A DNA stretch of 61,405 bases from Acetofilamentum sp. (GTDB taxonomy: Bacteria > Bacteroidota > Bacteroidia > Bacteroidales > DYOH01). The stretch covers positions 33,686-95,090 of the forward strand of contig DYOH01000002.1 of assembly GCA_020720625.1 (NCBI GenBank), in the 5' to 3' direction. Positions within the stretch are counted from its first letter, which is position 1. Each line of letters starts with the position of its first letter. Of the stretch, positions 37,060-44,617 are shown one piece after another. The notes beneath the pieces were generated by a model. That model did no database searches, was not told the origin of the DNA, and saw only the letters and a program-made list of their open reading frames with translations. Position numbers and translations under genes: made by a program.

Positions 37060-37896
37060 ATGAACCGTTTTTCGAAGATAGAGGCTTTAAAAGCATATAA
37101 ACAGCATATAGAAGTAGGCAAACTAATTGGTTTTGTGCCAACTATGGGTGCCTTGCATCAAGGACATATTAACTTAATGCTTGAAGCAAAAAGACAATGC
37201 GATGTGGTAATATGTAGCATTTTTGTAAATCCAACGCAATTTAATAATCCGCAGGATTTATTAAAATACCCCAGAACATTAGAGAGAGATTTAGAAATGC
37301 TTTCACAGGCTGGTGTGGATGTGGTTTTTACCCCAGAGGTTAAAGAGATGTATCCTGAAAAAGACGAGCGAATTTTTCACCTGTCACCATTAGATTTAGT
37401 CATGGAAGGAAAATTTCGTCCCGGACATTTTAACGGTGTGGCTCAAATTGTTTCCAAGCTTTTTGATATTGTTGAGCCCGATTTTGCCTTCTTTGGTGAA
37501 AAAGATTTTCAGCAACTGGCCATTATTCAAAAATTGGTAATAGATTATAAGTATAAAGTTAAAATTGTTCCTGTGCCAACGGTGCGCGAAGTAGACGGAT
37601 TAGCCATGAGCTCACGTAATCTGAGACTTACTGAAGCACACAGAGATGCCGCACCATTGATTTATAAAACTTTAACACAAAGCAAGAAACTATTTCAGAA
37701 AGTCTCCGTACAAGAGACCGAAGAATTTGTAATGAATACCATTAATAAGAATCCATTTTTGGAAGTGGAATATTTTGAAATTGTAGATAGCACCAGTTTA
37801 CAGAAACTATCACAAAAATCAGAATCAAATTATCCGGTGGCATGTATTGCCGTTTATGCCGGAGAAATTAGACTTATTGACAATATCAGATACTAA
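37060..37896 (+). CDS. panC: Pantothenate synthetase
   Basis: 278 residues. VPTMGALHQGHINLM near residue 28 holds the HIGH-type nucleotide motif, VNPTQFNNPQDLLKYPR near 60 binds pantoate, and FFGEKDFQQLAIIQK and MSSRNLRLT (KMSKS-like) near 185 complete the ATP site. It condenses pantoate and beta-alanine to pantothenate in coenzyme A synthesis. It is followed after 21 bases by panD, which provides the beta-alanine. Confidence 0.95.
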   Translation: MNRFSKIEALKAYKQHIEVGKLIGFVPTMGALHQGHINLMLEAKRQCDVVICSIFVNPTQFNNPQDLLKYPRTLERDLEMLSQAGVDVVFTPEVKEMYPEKDERIFHLSPLDLVMEGKFRPGHFNGVAQIVSKLFDIVEPDFAFFGEKDFQQLAIIQKLVIDYKYKVKIVPVPTVREVDGLAMSSRNLRLTEAHRDAAPLIYKTLTQSKKLFQKVSVQETEEFVMNTINKNPFLEVEYFEIVDSTSLQKLSQKSESNYPVACIAVYAGEIRLIDNIRY

Positions 37897-37917
37897 TTTT
37901 TTTAACCATTTTATATC

Positions 37918-38268
37918 ATGAACATACAGGTAATGAAATCGAAACTTCACAAAGTAGCTGTTACTGAAGCAAATTTGCAGTATGTAGGCAGCATTACTAT
38001 TGATGAAGACCTGATGGACGCTGTAAACCTTATCGAAAACGAAAAAGTACAAGTAGTAAATGTAAACAATGGAGAAAGACTTGAAACCTACGTTATTAAA
38101 GGCGAAAAAGGCTCCGGTGTTATTGCGCTAAACGGTCCGGCCGCACGAAAAGTGGCTGTGGGTGATATTGTGATTATTATTGCTTATGCTACCATGGATT
38201 TCGAAGAGGCCAAAGTGTTTAAGCCATGGGTAGTATTTCCGGATATAAATACCAACAAAATTGTGTAA
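37918..38268 (+). CDS. panD: Aspartate 1-decarboxylase
   Basis: 116 residues as a proenzyme. The cleavage site is Gly-Ser in [15 protein letters not shown] near residue 27, where self-processing gives the pyruvoyl cofactor. Substrate-binding motifs are [22 protein letters not shown] and [11 protein letters not shown]. The start [18 protein letters not shown] has a second possible ATG five codons in. It makes beta-alanine from aspartate for panC. The next gene's ATG is 27 bases downstream. Confidence 0.95.
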   Translation: MNIQVMKSKLHKVAVTEANLQYVGSITIDEDLMDAVNLIENEKVQVVNVNNGERLETYVIKGEKGSGVIALNGPAARKVAVGDIVIIIAYATMDFEEAKVFKPWVVFPDINTNKIV

Positions 38269-38294
38269 GTTTAAGCTCAAATTTATTCGAATTC

Positions 38295-38789
38295 ATGGAT
38301 TATCTGAATATTATACATAATAAAATATTTGCTTCTAATGAAAACCTGCAAGTTCTTGTTCAGCAATGGCAAGCAGATGCAAAAAAAGTAGTGTTTACGA
38401 ACGGTTGTTTCGACCTCATTCATCAGGGCCATATTCATTATTTGATGCAAGCTGCTCAATTGGGCGATGTATTTGTTATTGGATTAAACTCCGATAGCTC
38501 TGTATCACGTTTAAAAGGCCCCAAACGCCCTATTATTGAACAGGATGGCAGGGCTTTGGCTCTGGCAGCCATGTTTTTTGTTGATTTAGTAATTGTTTTT
38601 GAAGAAGATACGCCTTTGGAACTTATCCAAAAAGTAAAACCAAAATATCTTGTAAAAGGCGGAGATTATTCGCGTGAAAACATCGTTGGTGCAGAATTTG
38701 TTGAAAGTATTGGTGGAAAAGTAGTTACAATTCCTTTTATTGAAGGGTTTTCAACTTCCAATATTGTTGAAAAAATAAAAAATACTTAA
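38295..38789 (+). CDS. rfaE2: Heptose-1-phosphate adenylyltransferase (single-domain RfaE2)
   Basis: 164 residues from ATG 38295; an upstream frame start inside panD is not used. The cytidylyltransferase-fold motif VVFTNGCFDLIHQGHIHYL near residue 35 holds the HxGH site, GLNSDSSVSRLKGPKRPI is the nucleotide-binding region, and EGFSTSNIVEKI is the C-terminal signature. It activates D-glycero-beta-D-manno-heptose 1-phosphate to ADP-heptose. E. coli fuses this to a kinase as HldE; here the kinase domain is absent. Distant relatives act on other phosphates, so the substrate is inferred partly from gmhA. Confidence 0.85.
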   Translation: MDYLNIIHNKIFASNENLQVLVQQWQADAKKVVFTNGCFDLIHQGHIHYLMQAAQLGDVFVIGLNSDSSVSRLKGPKRPIIEQDGRALALAAMFFVDLVIVFEEDTPLELIQKVKPKYLVKGGDYSRENIVGAEFVESIGGKVVTIPFIEGFSTSNIVEKIKNT

Positions 38790-38809
38790 TATGCTCTAAT
38801 CCCGTTTGC

Positions 38810-39631
38810 ATGCCAGAAATCAAATGCAGAACTAATTTTCATACCCATTCTTCATACTGCGATGGAAAAAGCGGAATTGAAGAAATGATTACTCAGGCTA
38901 TTGAACTAAATTATACCCACTTGGGTTTTTCTTCACATGCGCCTGTCCCGTTTTATACTCCTTGGGCCCTTGCCGAGAATCAACTTGATAATTATTTTGC
39001 AGATTTAGATAAAAATAAGCTTATTTATCAGGATAAAATTAAAATTTATAGTGCACTCGAAATAGACTACCTTTCAAATTTGCCTAATCGAATACACCAA
39101 TACAATACTGACAAACGTTTAGATTATACAATTGGAGCAATACATTTTCTGGACTATTACGAAAATGGCGAAGCTTTTGACATTGCCGGAAAACCGCATC
39201 TCTTTAATAAAGGTTTGACGGAAATTTTCGATCAAAATAAAAAGAAATTAGTAAACAGATATTTTGAGCTTCTCAATTTAATGATTGAACAAAAACCAAG
39301 CATCATTGCGCATCTCGACTTTTTAAAAAATCAAAATAAGGTGCATCAATTATTTAACGAAACTGACCCATGGTATCGTACATTAATACTTGATACATTC
39401 CAAAATATCAAAAAAAACAATTGTATCCTGGAAATAAATACACGAGGAATATACAAGGGAAGAATTGATGATTTTTATCCTTCAGAAACTTTTTTTCCCT
39501 TCCTCAGGAGTTTAAACATACCAACTATTATTAGCACAGATGCTCACCACATAAGTGAGCTCGACGCTCTTGCCAATATAGCTTTGCAAAAAGCCATAGA
39601 GCATAAACTCCTAATCGTTAAAAGCCTGTAA
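38810..39631 (+). CDS. PHP-type histidinol-phosphatase
   Basis: 273 residues, PHP domain. Metal ligands are visible in order: NFHTHSSYCDGKSGIEEM (H-x-H at residues 9-11), HLGFSSHAPVPF near 40, EIDYLSN near 85, GAIHFLD near 113, HLDFLK near 170, and ISTDAHH near 240. The order and spacing match the HisK/HisJ family, which removes phosphate from histidinol phosphate. The closest alternatives are other sugar-phosphate or amino-acid phosphatases of the PHP group. It follows rfaE2 after 20 bases and converges with the FNR-like gene. Confidence 0.82.
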   Translation: MPEIKCRTNFHTHSSYCDGKSGIEEMITQAIELNYTHLGFSSHAPVPFYTPWALAENQLDNYFADLDKNKLIYQDKIKIYSALEIDYLSNLPNRIHQYNTDKRLDYTIGAIHFLDYYENGEAFDIAGKPHLFNKGLTEIFDQNKKKLVNRYFELLNLMIEQKPSIIAHLDFLKNQNKVHQLFNETDPWYRTLILDTFQNIKKNNCILEINTRGIYKGRIDDFYPSETFFPFLRSLNIPTIISTDAHHISELDALANIALQKAIEHKLLIVKSL

Positions 39632-39640
39632 ATTAATCTT

Positions 39641-40312
39641 TTAACCAGACTTACATATCTGATTTAAGCGCTTTTTGTCTAATATTTTAATTAACTTACC
39701 ATCAATGGCTATAATTTCATCCTGATGAAATTTTTGAAGCGTTCGTGAAACAATCTCCCTTGAATTTCCGGTTAGATTTCCAAGTTCACATCTTGTTAAT
39801 GGCAAAGTAAATGCATCAGCATTATAGATACTCTCACTAAAATACAATAAAGACTCGGCCAATCGTCCGGCACTTTGCTTTTGCATACGGTTGAAACATG
39901 CATTTAGATACTCCAACTCACTTTTACACAAGCTCAGAATAATATCGTAAGAAAAGTCGGAATTAACCCTAAGCAACTCATTAAATACGTTAATATCAAT
40001 AATACAGGCAGAAACATCAGTAATAGAAACAGCAGAATAATGATTAATTTTATCGCCAATAGTTGTCGGAAGTCCCAAATACGCCGGAGCTTTATTAATC
40101 TTTAAAATCTGTTGTCGTCCATTTATTTCGAGGGTTGTTTTAACTAATCCTTTGCGGATGTATATAATGTTGGAGCTTAAAGCATTCTGCTTAAAAATTA
40201 CTTCACCGGCCTCATATTTAACCTGACCACAATTGCTCTCCATCTTGCTCAATTGCTCTGCATCCAGATTATGTGCAGCCTCCGATTTACTTAAACATTT
40301 GTAACACTTCAT
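39641..40312 (-). CDS. Crp/Fnr family regulator with FNR-like cysteines
   Basis: 223 residues. The N-terminal cyclic-nucleotide-binding beta barrel spans about residues 20-125. A dimer helix and a winged helix-turn-helix follow (LTRCELGNLTGNSREIVSRTL near 172, the recognition helix). Cys lie at residues 3, 6 and 28 before the barrel and at 103 in the sequence DVSACIIDI, which aligns with the second-cluster Cys of E. coli FNR. That layout could hold a 4Fe-4S cluster that senses oxygen or nitric oxide. Cyclic-nucleotide ligands are not apparent. The target sites are unknown. Confidence 0.85.
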   Translation of the reverse strand: MKCYKCLSKSEAAHNLDAEQLSKMESNCGQVKYEAGEVIFKQNALSSNIIYIRKGLVKTTLEINGRQQILKINKAPAYLGLPTTIGDKINHYSAVSITDVSACIIDINVFNELLRVNSDFSYDIILSLCKSELEYLNACFNRMQKQSAGRLAESLLYFSESIYNADAFTLPLTRCELGNLTGNSREIVSRTLQKFHQDEIIAIDGKLIKILDKKRLNQICKSG

Positions 40313-40361
40313 TACTAATAATCTATGAATACTGCAAAATTAAGCTATTTTTTGCCATTAA

Positions 40362-40398
40362 TGTCCAAAATAATGTGATTTAGGACACTAATCGGACA
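40362..40398 (+). promoter_or_regulatory. Possible operator between the FNR-like regulator and lipoprotein gene
   Basis: TGTCC (40362-40366) is inverted as GGACA at 40383-40387, which recurs at 40394-40398. It lies in the 217-base divergent gap about 50 bases from the regulator ATG. Spacing is wider than a classical FNR box, so the assignment is only suggestive. Confidence 0.25.
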
Positions 40399-40529
40399 AT
40401 AGGAAACATGTTATCAAATAGAAACCTGTCGATATTCTGTTTTAATATACATTCTGATGATTTCAAAAAAAAATTGTATATTCACATCCTGTAAAATTAC
40501 TTTATTTATTTTATCAATCATCAAGTATC

Positions 40530-41603
40530 ATGAAAACAATCGTAATTTACTTCGCACTTATTATGCTTTTTTCGCAATGTAACTCTAAAACTGAACAATC
40601 CAATGAGTTTTCAAAAACAACTGAAGATTCTATAAAAAACACGGCGAAACAATTAAGTGAAAATCTTCAAAATTTCGAAGAACTAAATTTCGACAAAAAA
40701 AAATTAAGTAATCAGGAAAAAACACTTATTGCCGAAAAAATTAAAGGCGTTCTTGTAGATGGAAAAAAATGGCGCGATGCCAAGGGCGAAAATATTGCTT
40801 TATTCTCTGAACAAACAACATTTACTAAAGTTCCGGAAGCAGAAGGTGAAAGTTACTTAAGCATTTACCTGCACGCATACCATTTTGTTATAGAAAACAA
40901 TAACTATAAACTGATAAGAGAAGTAAAAGATTTTGAAAAAGATTGCTTTTTTGATAACAGAGCCAGATTTATTGAAGAATCTTTTCAGATTTTTGATTTG
41001 GATGGAAACAATTTTGGCGAATTATTTTTCATGTATCGTTTGGGTTGTTCGAGCGACATTTCGCCTGACCCTATAAAATTAATGATGCTGGAAAACGGAG
41101 AGAAATATGCCATTAGGGGAACAACCCTGGTTTACATTGCCCCAAATGAACCGGAAATAGGAGGAGAAAAACAAATTGATCCGGAATTTACTAAAATAGC
41201 TCCACAGCTATCTCAAAAAGCCAGTGAAATATGGGAAAACTTCAAAATAGCCAATTCTATTAATACAAAACGCAATATATACATAGATGCAATTCAGAAA
41301 TACGTTAAGTACGCCATAGGTGGTGTAGAACCTATCTGGAAATTAAGTATATATGACGAAAAGCTTGAGTTTACTGAGGCTTTGGGCGAAAAACCAATAA
41401 ATTACGATATAATTGAAATAATCCCTATCGAATTAGGCTATAGCATAGTAGCCCAAAAAAGCAGGAGTAAAGCTGAAAGCTTCATTTATGTGCAAATTGA
41501 AGAAAAAAAATGTAGCGATGGAATGTCGGAAGATGAATATCCGCTTTCTGTTTACGTAAGTATCAATGAAAAGCAACTCTACGGTTGCGGCAGATTAAAA
41601 TAG
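40530..41603 (+). CDS. Lipoprotein, M949_RS01915-like
   Basis: 357 residues with a lipoprotein signal ending LFSQC (Cys near residue 17) and a Lys/Asn-rich linker. The core holds FQIFDLDGNNFGELFFMYRLGCSSDISPDPIKLMMLENGEKYAIRG near residue 160-200. The calcium-loop-like DLDGNNFGE and the GC-SDISP-KL signature recall a family recently named M949_RS01915; the naming is from memory. No enzyme motif is seen. It begins 217 bases from the divergent regulator gene and may be its target. radA follows after 21 bases. Confidence 0.65.
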   Translation: MKTIVIYFALIMLFSQCNSKTEQSNEFSKTTEDSIKNTAKQLSENLQNFEELNFDKKKLSNQEKTLIAEKIKGVLVDGKKWRDAKGENIALFSEQTTFTKVPEAEGESYLSIYLHAYHFVIENNNYKLIREVKDFEKDCFFDNRARFIEESFQIFDLDGNNFGELFFMYRLGCSSDISPDPIKLMMLENGEKYAIRGTTLVYIAPNEPEIGGEKQIDPEFTKIAPQLSQKASEIWENFKIANSINTKRNIYIDAIQKYVKYAIGGVEPIWKLSIYDEKLEFTEALGEKPINYDIIEIIPIELGYSIVAQKSRSKAESFIYVQIEEKKCSDGMSEDEYPLSVYVSINEKQLYGCGRLK

Positions 41604-41624
41604 CATATTTTCGGCAAAATAATT

Positions 41625-42995
41625 ATGAAGCAAAAATCGATATATATCTGTCAGAATTGTGGATATCAATCTTCTAAATGGCTTGGAAAATGTCCCGAAT
41701 GTGGAAATTGGAACACATTTTCTGAAGAAATTCAGGAAAAAACAATAGCCGCATCACAAGCTAAAAGCTTTAAAAAAGCCGCAATCATTCAAAAACTATC
41801 CGAAATAAAAAGTAAAATACTGGAAAGGATAGATATGCAAAGTACGGAATTAAACAGAGTTTTAGGTGGTGGATTGGTTCCAGGCTCAGTTGTATTAATT
41901 GGAGGTGAGCCAGGTATTGGAAAATCTACGCTTTTGCTTCAAACGGCACTAAAAATGAACAAACAAAAAGTGCTTTACATATCTGGCGAAGAAAGTGCTG
42001 AGCAAATCAACCTTAGAGCTCAAAGAATTGATTTCGAAAATGAAAATTTATATCTCTTAACCGAAACCATTGTCGAAAACATTGTTTTTCAAACAAAGGA
42101 AAACAACCCGGATTTATTGATTATTGATTCGGTTCAAACCCTACAAAGCGAGAAGCTGGAGTCAGCACCCGGAACAGTTTCGCAAATACGAGAATGCAGC
42201 AACGCCATTATTGAAATGGCCAAAACCCTTAATATTCCGGTTTTTTTAGTTGGACACATTACAAAAGACGGCAGTATTGCCGGCCCCAAAGTATTAGAGC
42301 ACATGGTAGACACGGTATTGCAATTCGAAGGCGATCAACATTATATGTTCCGGGTATTAAGGGCACTTAAAAACAGATTTGGCAGCACATCAGAAATGGC
42401 CATTTTCGAGATGCAAAGTAGCGGGTTAAGAGAAATAAACAACCCATCGGAACTATTGCTTAGTATGCACAACGAAGATTTGAGCGGCATTTCTGTTACA
42501 TCGGTAGTAGAAGGAGCCCGCCCCATTATGCTAGAAGTGCAAGCACTTGTTAGCACTGCAGCCTATGGCACACCGCAAAGGGCATCTATTGGTTTCGACC
42601 ATAAAAGATTAAATATGTTGCTAGCAGTACTTGAAAAAAAACTACATATTAGAATGAGCCAAAAAGATGTTTTTTTGAATATTGCGGGTGGTTTGAAAAT
42701 AGATGATCCAGCGGCTGATTTATCTGTTATTTCCTCCATTTTATCGAGCGAACTAGATATGGCTATAGATAAACAGATTTGTTTTGCCGGTGAAATAGGA
42801 CTATCAGGAGAAATAAGACCTGTGCCTAAAGTGGAATTGCGTTTATCGGAAGCAGAAAAACTAGGATTTAAGGAAATATTTATTTCTGCCTATAACCAAA
42901 AAAAAATTGTAGGACATTACCAAATCACTATCCATTATGTAAGCAAAGTAGAAGAAGTTTTTCGGCGGATATTCAATCAAAGGTCTAAAGAATAA
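41625..42995 (+). CDS. radA: DNA repair protein RadA (Sms)
   Basis: 456 residues. The N-terminal C4 zinc finger is ICQNCGYQSSKWLGKCPECG. The RecA-like ATPase has Walker A IGGEPGIGKSTLLLQ near 95 and the RadA-specific ALKNRFGST near 255. The C-terminal Lon-like domain carries LNIAGGLKIDDPAADL and CFAGEIGLSGEIRPV. RadA promotes branch migration during recombination and in natural transformation, which fits comEC and comM in this window. It is separated by only 32 bases from the convergent phosphatase gene. Confidence 0.95.
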   Translation: MKQKSIYICQNCGYQSSKWLGKCPECGNWNTFSEEIQEKTIAASQAKSFKKAAIIQKLSEIKSKILERIDMQSTELNRVLGGGLVPGSVVLIGGEPGIGKSTLLLQTALKMNKQKVLYISGEESAEQINLRAQRIDFENENLYLLTETIVENIVFQTKENNPDLLIIDSVQTLQSEKLESAPGTVSQIRECSNAIIEMAKTLNIPVFLVGHITKDGSIAGPKVLEHMVDTVLQFEGDQHYMFRVLRALKNRFGSTSEMAIFEMQSSGLREINNPSELLLSMHNEDLSGISVTSVVEGARPIMLEVQALVSTAAYGTPQRASIGFDHKRLNMLLAVLEKKLHIRMSQKDVFLNIAGGLKIDDPAADLSVISSILSSELDMAIDKQICFAGEIGLSGEIRPVPKVELRLSEAEKLGFKEIFISAYNQKKIVGHYQITIHYVSKVEEVFRRIFNQRSKE

Positions 42996-43027
42996 TACAA
43001 TTTTTCAGAAAAAAACGCTTTAAGCTC

Positions 43028-44455
43028 CTAGAACTGAATGCCTATCAACAAAATGTCATCTGTCTGAAACATAGATCCTTTCCAATCTTCATGACATTGG
43101 AGCAGGTTTTCTTTTTGAGTGGTACAATCCATGGTATGCATATCGTATAAAACTGATTTTAAACGTCTCATCATAAAACGTCTGTCTCTATTCCCCCCCA
43201 TCTGATCGGCATATCCATCAGTAAACAAGTATACCATATCCCCCTTTTTTAAGTCAATCTGCTTTTCTGAAAACTCAATTTGCATAACAGAAGCACCAAT
43301 TTCTATCATGTCTGTTCGAAAAATTTCGGTATTTTCGGCCCTAATTCGTATCAAAGAATGATAAGAGCCAGAAAAAGATACATTTTCACGATTTTTACCT
43401 ATTCTACAAATAATCAAATCCATACCTACTTTAAGCGAAATTTTTTCATTTCGACGAAAAGTGCGATAAAATTCCGTATTCAAAAATAATAATATCTGAG
43501 AAGGCTTTTCAAAATGATATTCATAAATGGCTTTGTGCAAAAAATTTGATGCCACAAAGGTTAAGAATGCACCGGGAACACCATGTCCGGTGCAATCAAT
43601 AACAGCGATATAATCTGCATCCGATGTGCTAGTTACCCAATAAAAATCGCCGCTAACTATATCTTTTGGTTGGTTAATCACAAAATGATGGGGAAATATT
43701 TGTGATAAAAATTTATCTTCGGGCAAGTATGTTGCTTGTATTCTCCTTGCATACTCAATACTCTCAAAAATTTCGAGACTTTGATCTTCTAAAAATTCTT
43801 TTTGCTCCAAAATTTTCTCATTTTGTGCTGACAGCTCTTCGTTTTGAATCTTTGTCATAGCCAATAACTCGTCTACCCTGGCCTTTTCTGAAGCCAATTG
43901 CATTTCGTTCACAAAATCATGATATCTAGATTTACTATTCAAATAATTAAAAATAAAACCTACAATCAGCATTGGCAACAAATTACTAATCAAAACCATT
44001 TTATTCTTATCGAACGCAGGATGATAAACCACAAGATACAAAAAAGCAAGAAACGGAAGAAAATAAACCAAAAATGCATATATTAAATTAGTTCTCAGCT
44101 CATAAGAAAAAATCAACAAAATAAGAACTGTTCCAGTAATCGAACTAGAGAAAGCAGGCTTTTCAAAATTATTAATACTTATCAGATACATCATCAATAC
44201 AAGATTTACCAAAAGAAAATTATAAGTATAATATATAATCCACTTATTCTTTAAGTTAAGAAAATGTATAGCCAATGAAATTAATATTATTGCGGTTGGA
44301 ACAATCCGAAGATAGAATATCTCCATATCTAAACGAATGTAAATATCTATTAAAGAGAACAAAAAAATAAATCCCAGAGCAAGAAAAAGCTTTAATGAGA
44401 AATGCTTATTCACTGCTTCGAGATAATATTTTTCTAAATAATACTTATTCAGCAT
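43028..44455 (-). CDS. Membrane-anchored SpoIIE-type PP2C phosphatase
   Basis: 475 residues. About six membrane segments occupy residues 15-200, then a coiled coil (KIQNEELSAQNEKILEQKEFLEDQ) near 205-230, and the PP2C-SpoIIE domain. The phosphatase motifs are DIVSGDFYWV near 270 with the first metal Asp, AVIDCTGHGVPGAFLTFVAS near 287, and VYLFTDGYADQMGG near 415. These Ser/Thr phosphatases usually act on anti-sigma-antagonist or SiaC-type phosphoproteins. A SiaC-like protein is encoded at 51.4 kb. No partner kinase is seen nearby. Confidence 0.85.
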   Translation of the reverse strand: MLNKYYLEKYYLEAVNKHFSLKLFLALGFIFLFSLIDIYIRLDMEIFYLRIVPTAIILISLAIHFLNLKNKWIIYYTYNFLLVNLVLMMYLISINNFEKPAFSSSITGTVLILLIFSYELRTNLIYAFLVYFLPFLAFLYLVVYHPAFDKNKMVLISNLLPMLIVGFIFNYLNSKSRYHDFVNEMQLASEKARVDELLAMTKIQNEELSAQNEKILEQKEFLEDQSLEIFESIEYARRIQATYLPEDKFLSQIFPHHFVINQPKDIVSGDFYWVTSTSDADYIAVIDCTGHGVPGAFLTFVASNFLHKAIYEYHFEKPSQILLFLNTEFYRTFRRNEKISLKVGMDLIICRIGKNRENVSFSGSYHSLIRIRAENTEIFRTDMIEIGASVMQIEFSEKQIDLKKGDMVYLFTDGYADQMGGNRDRRFMMRRLKSVLYDMHTMDCTTQKENLLQCHEDWKGSMFQTDDILLIGIQF

Positions 44456-44518
44456 TTAAGAAGTAATTACTGTAAAAAAATAAACAGTAACAAGAAAGCG
44501 AAAATTCGACGAAATAAC

Positions 44519-44578
44519 AAAAAAAGTTCCTCAATTAAAGTATAAAATAAAACACTTTATTTGCAGAATGAGGAACTT
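44519..44578 (-). terminator. Terminator after the TonB receptor gene
   Basis: AAGTTCCTCA and TGAGGAACTT (44524-44533 and 44569-44578) pair, with a smaller AAAGT/ACTTT pair inside. The stem is followed on the minus strand by a T run (A run at 44519-44525). Confidence 0.75.
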
Positions 44579-44617
44579 GCTAAAACAACGAAAAGAAATT
44601 CTATCGTCTGCCCGATA

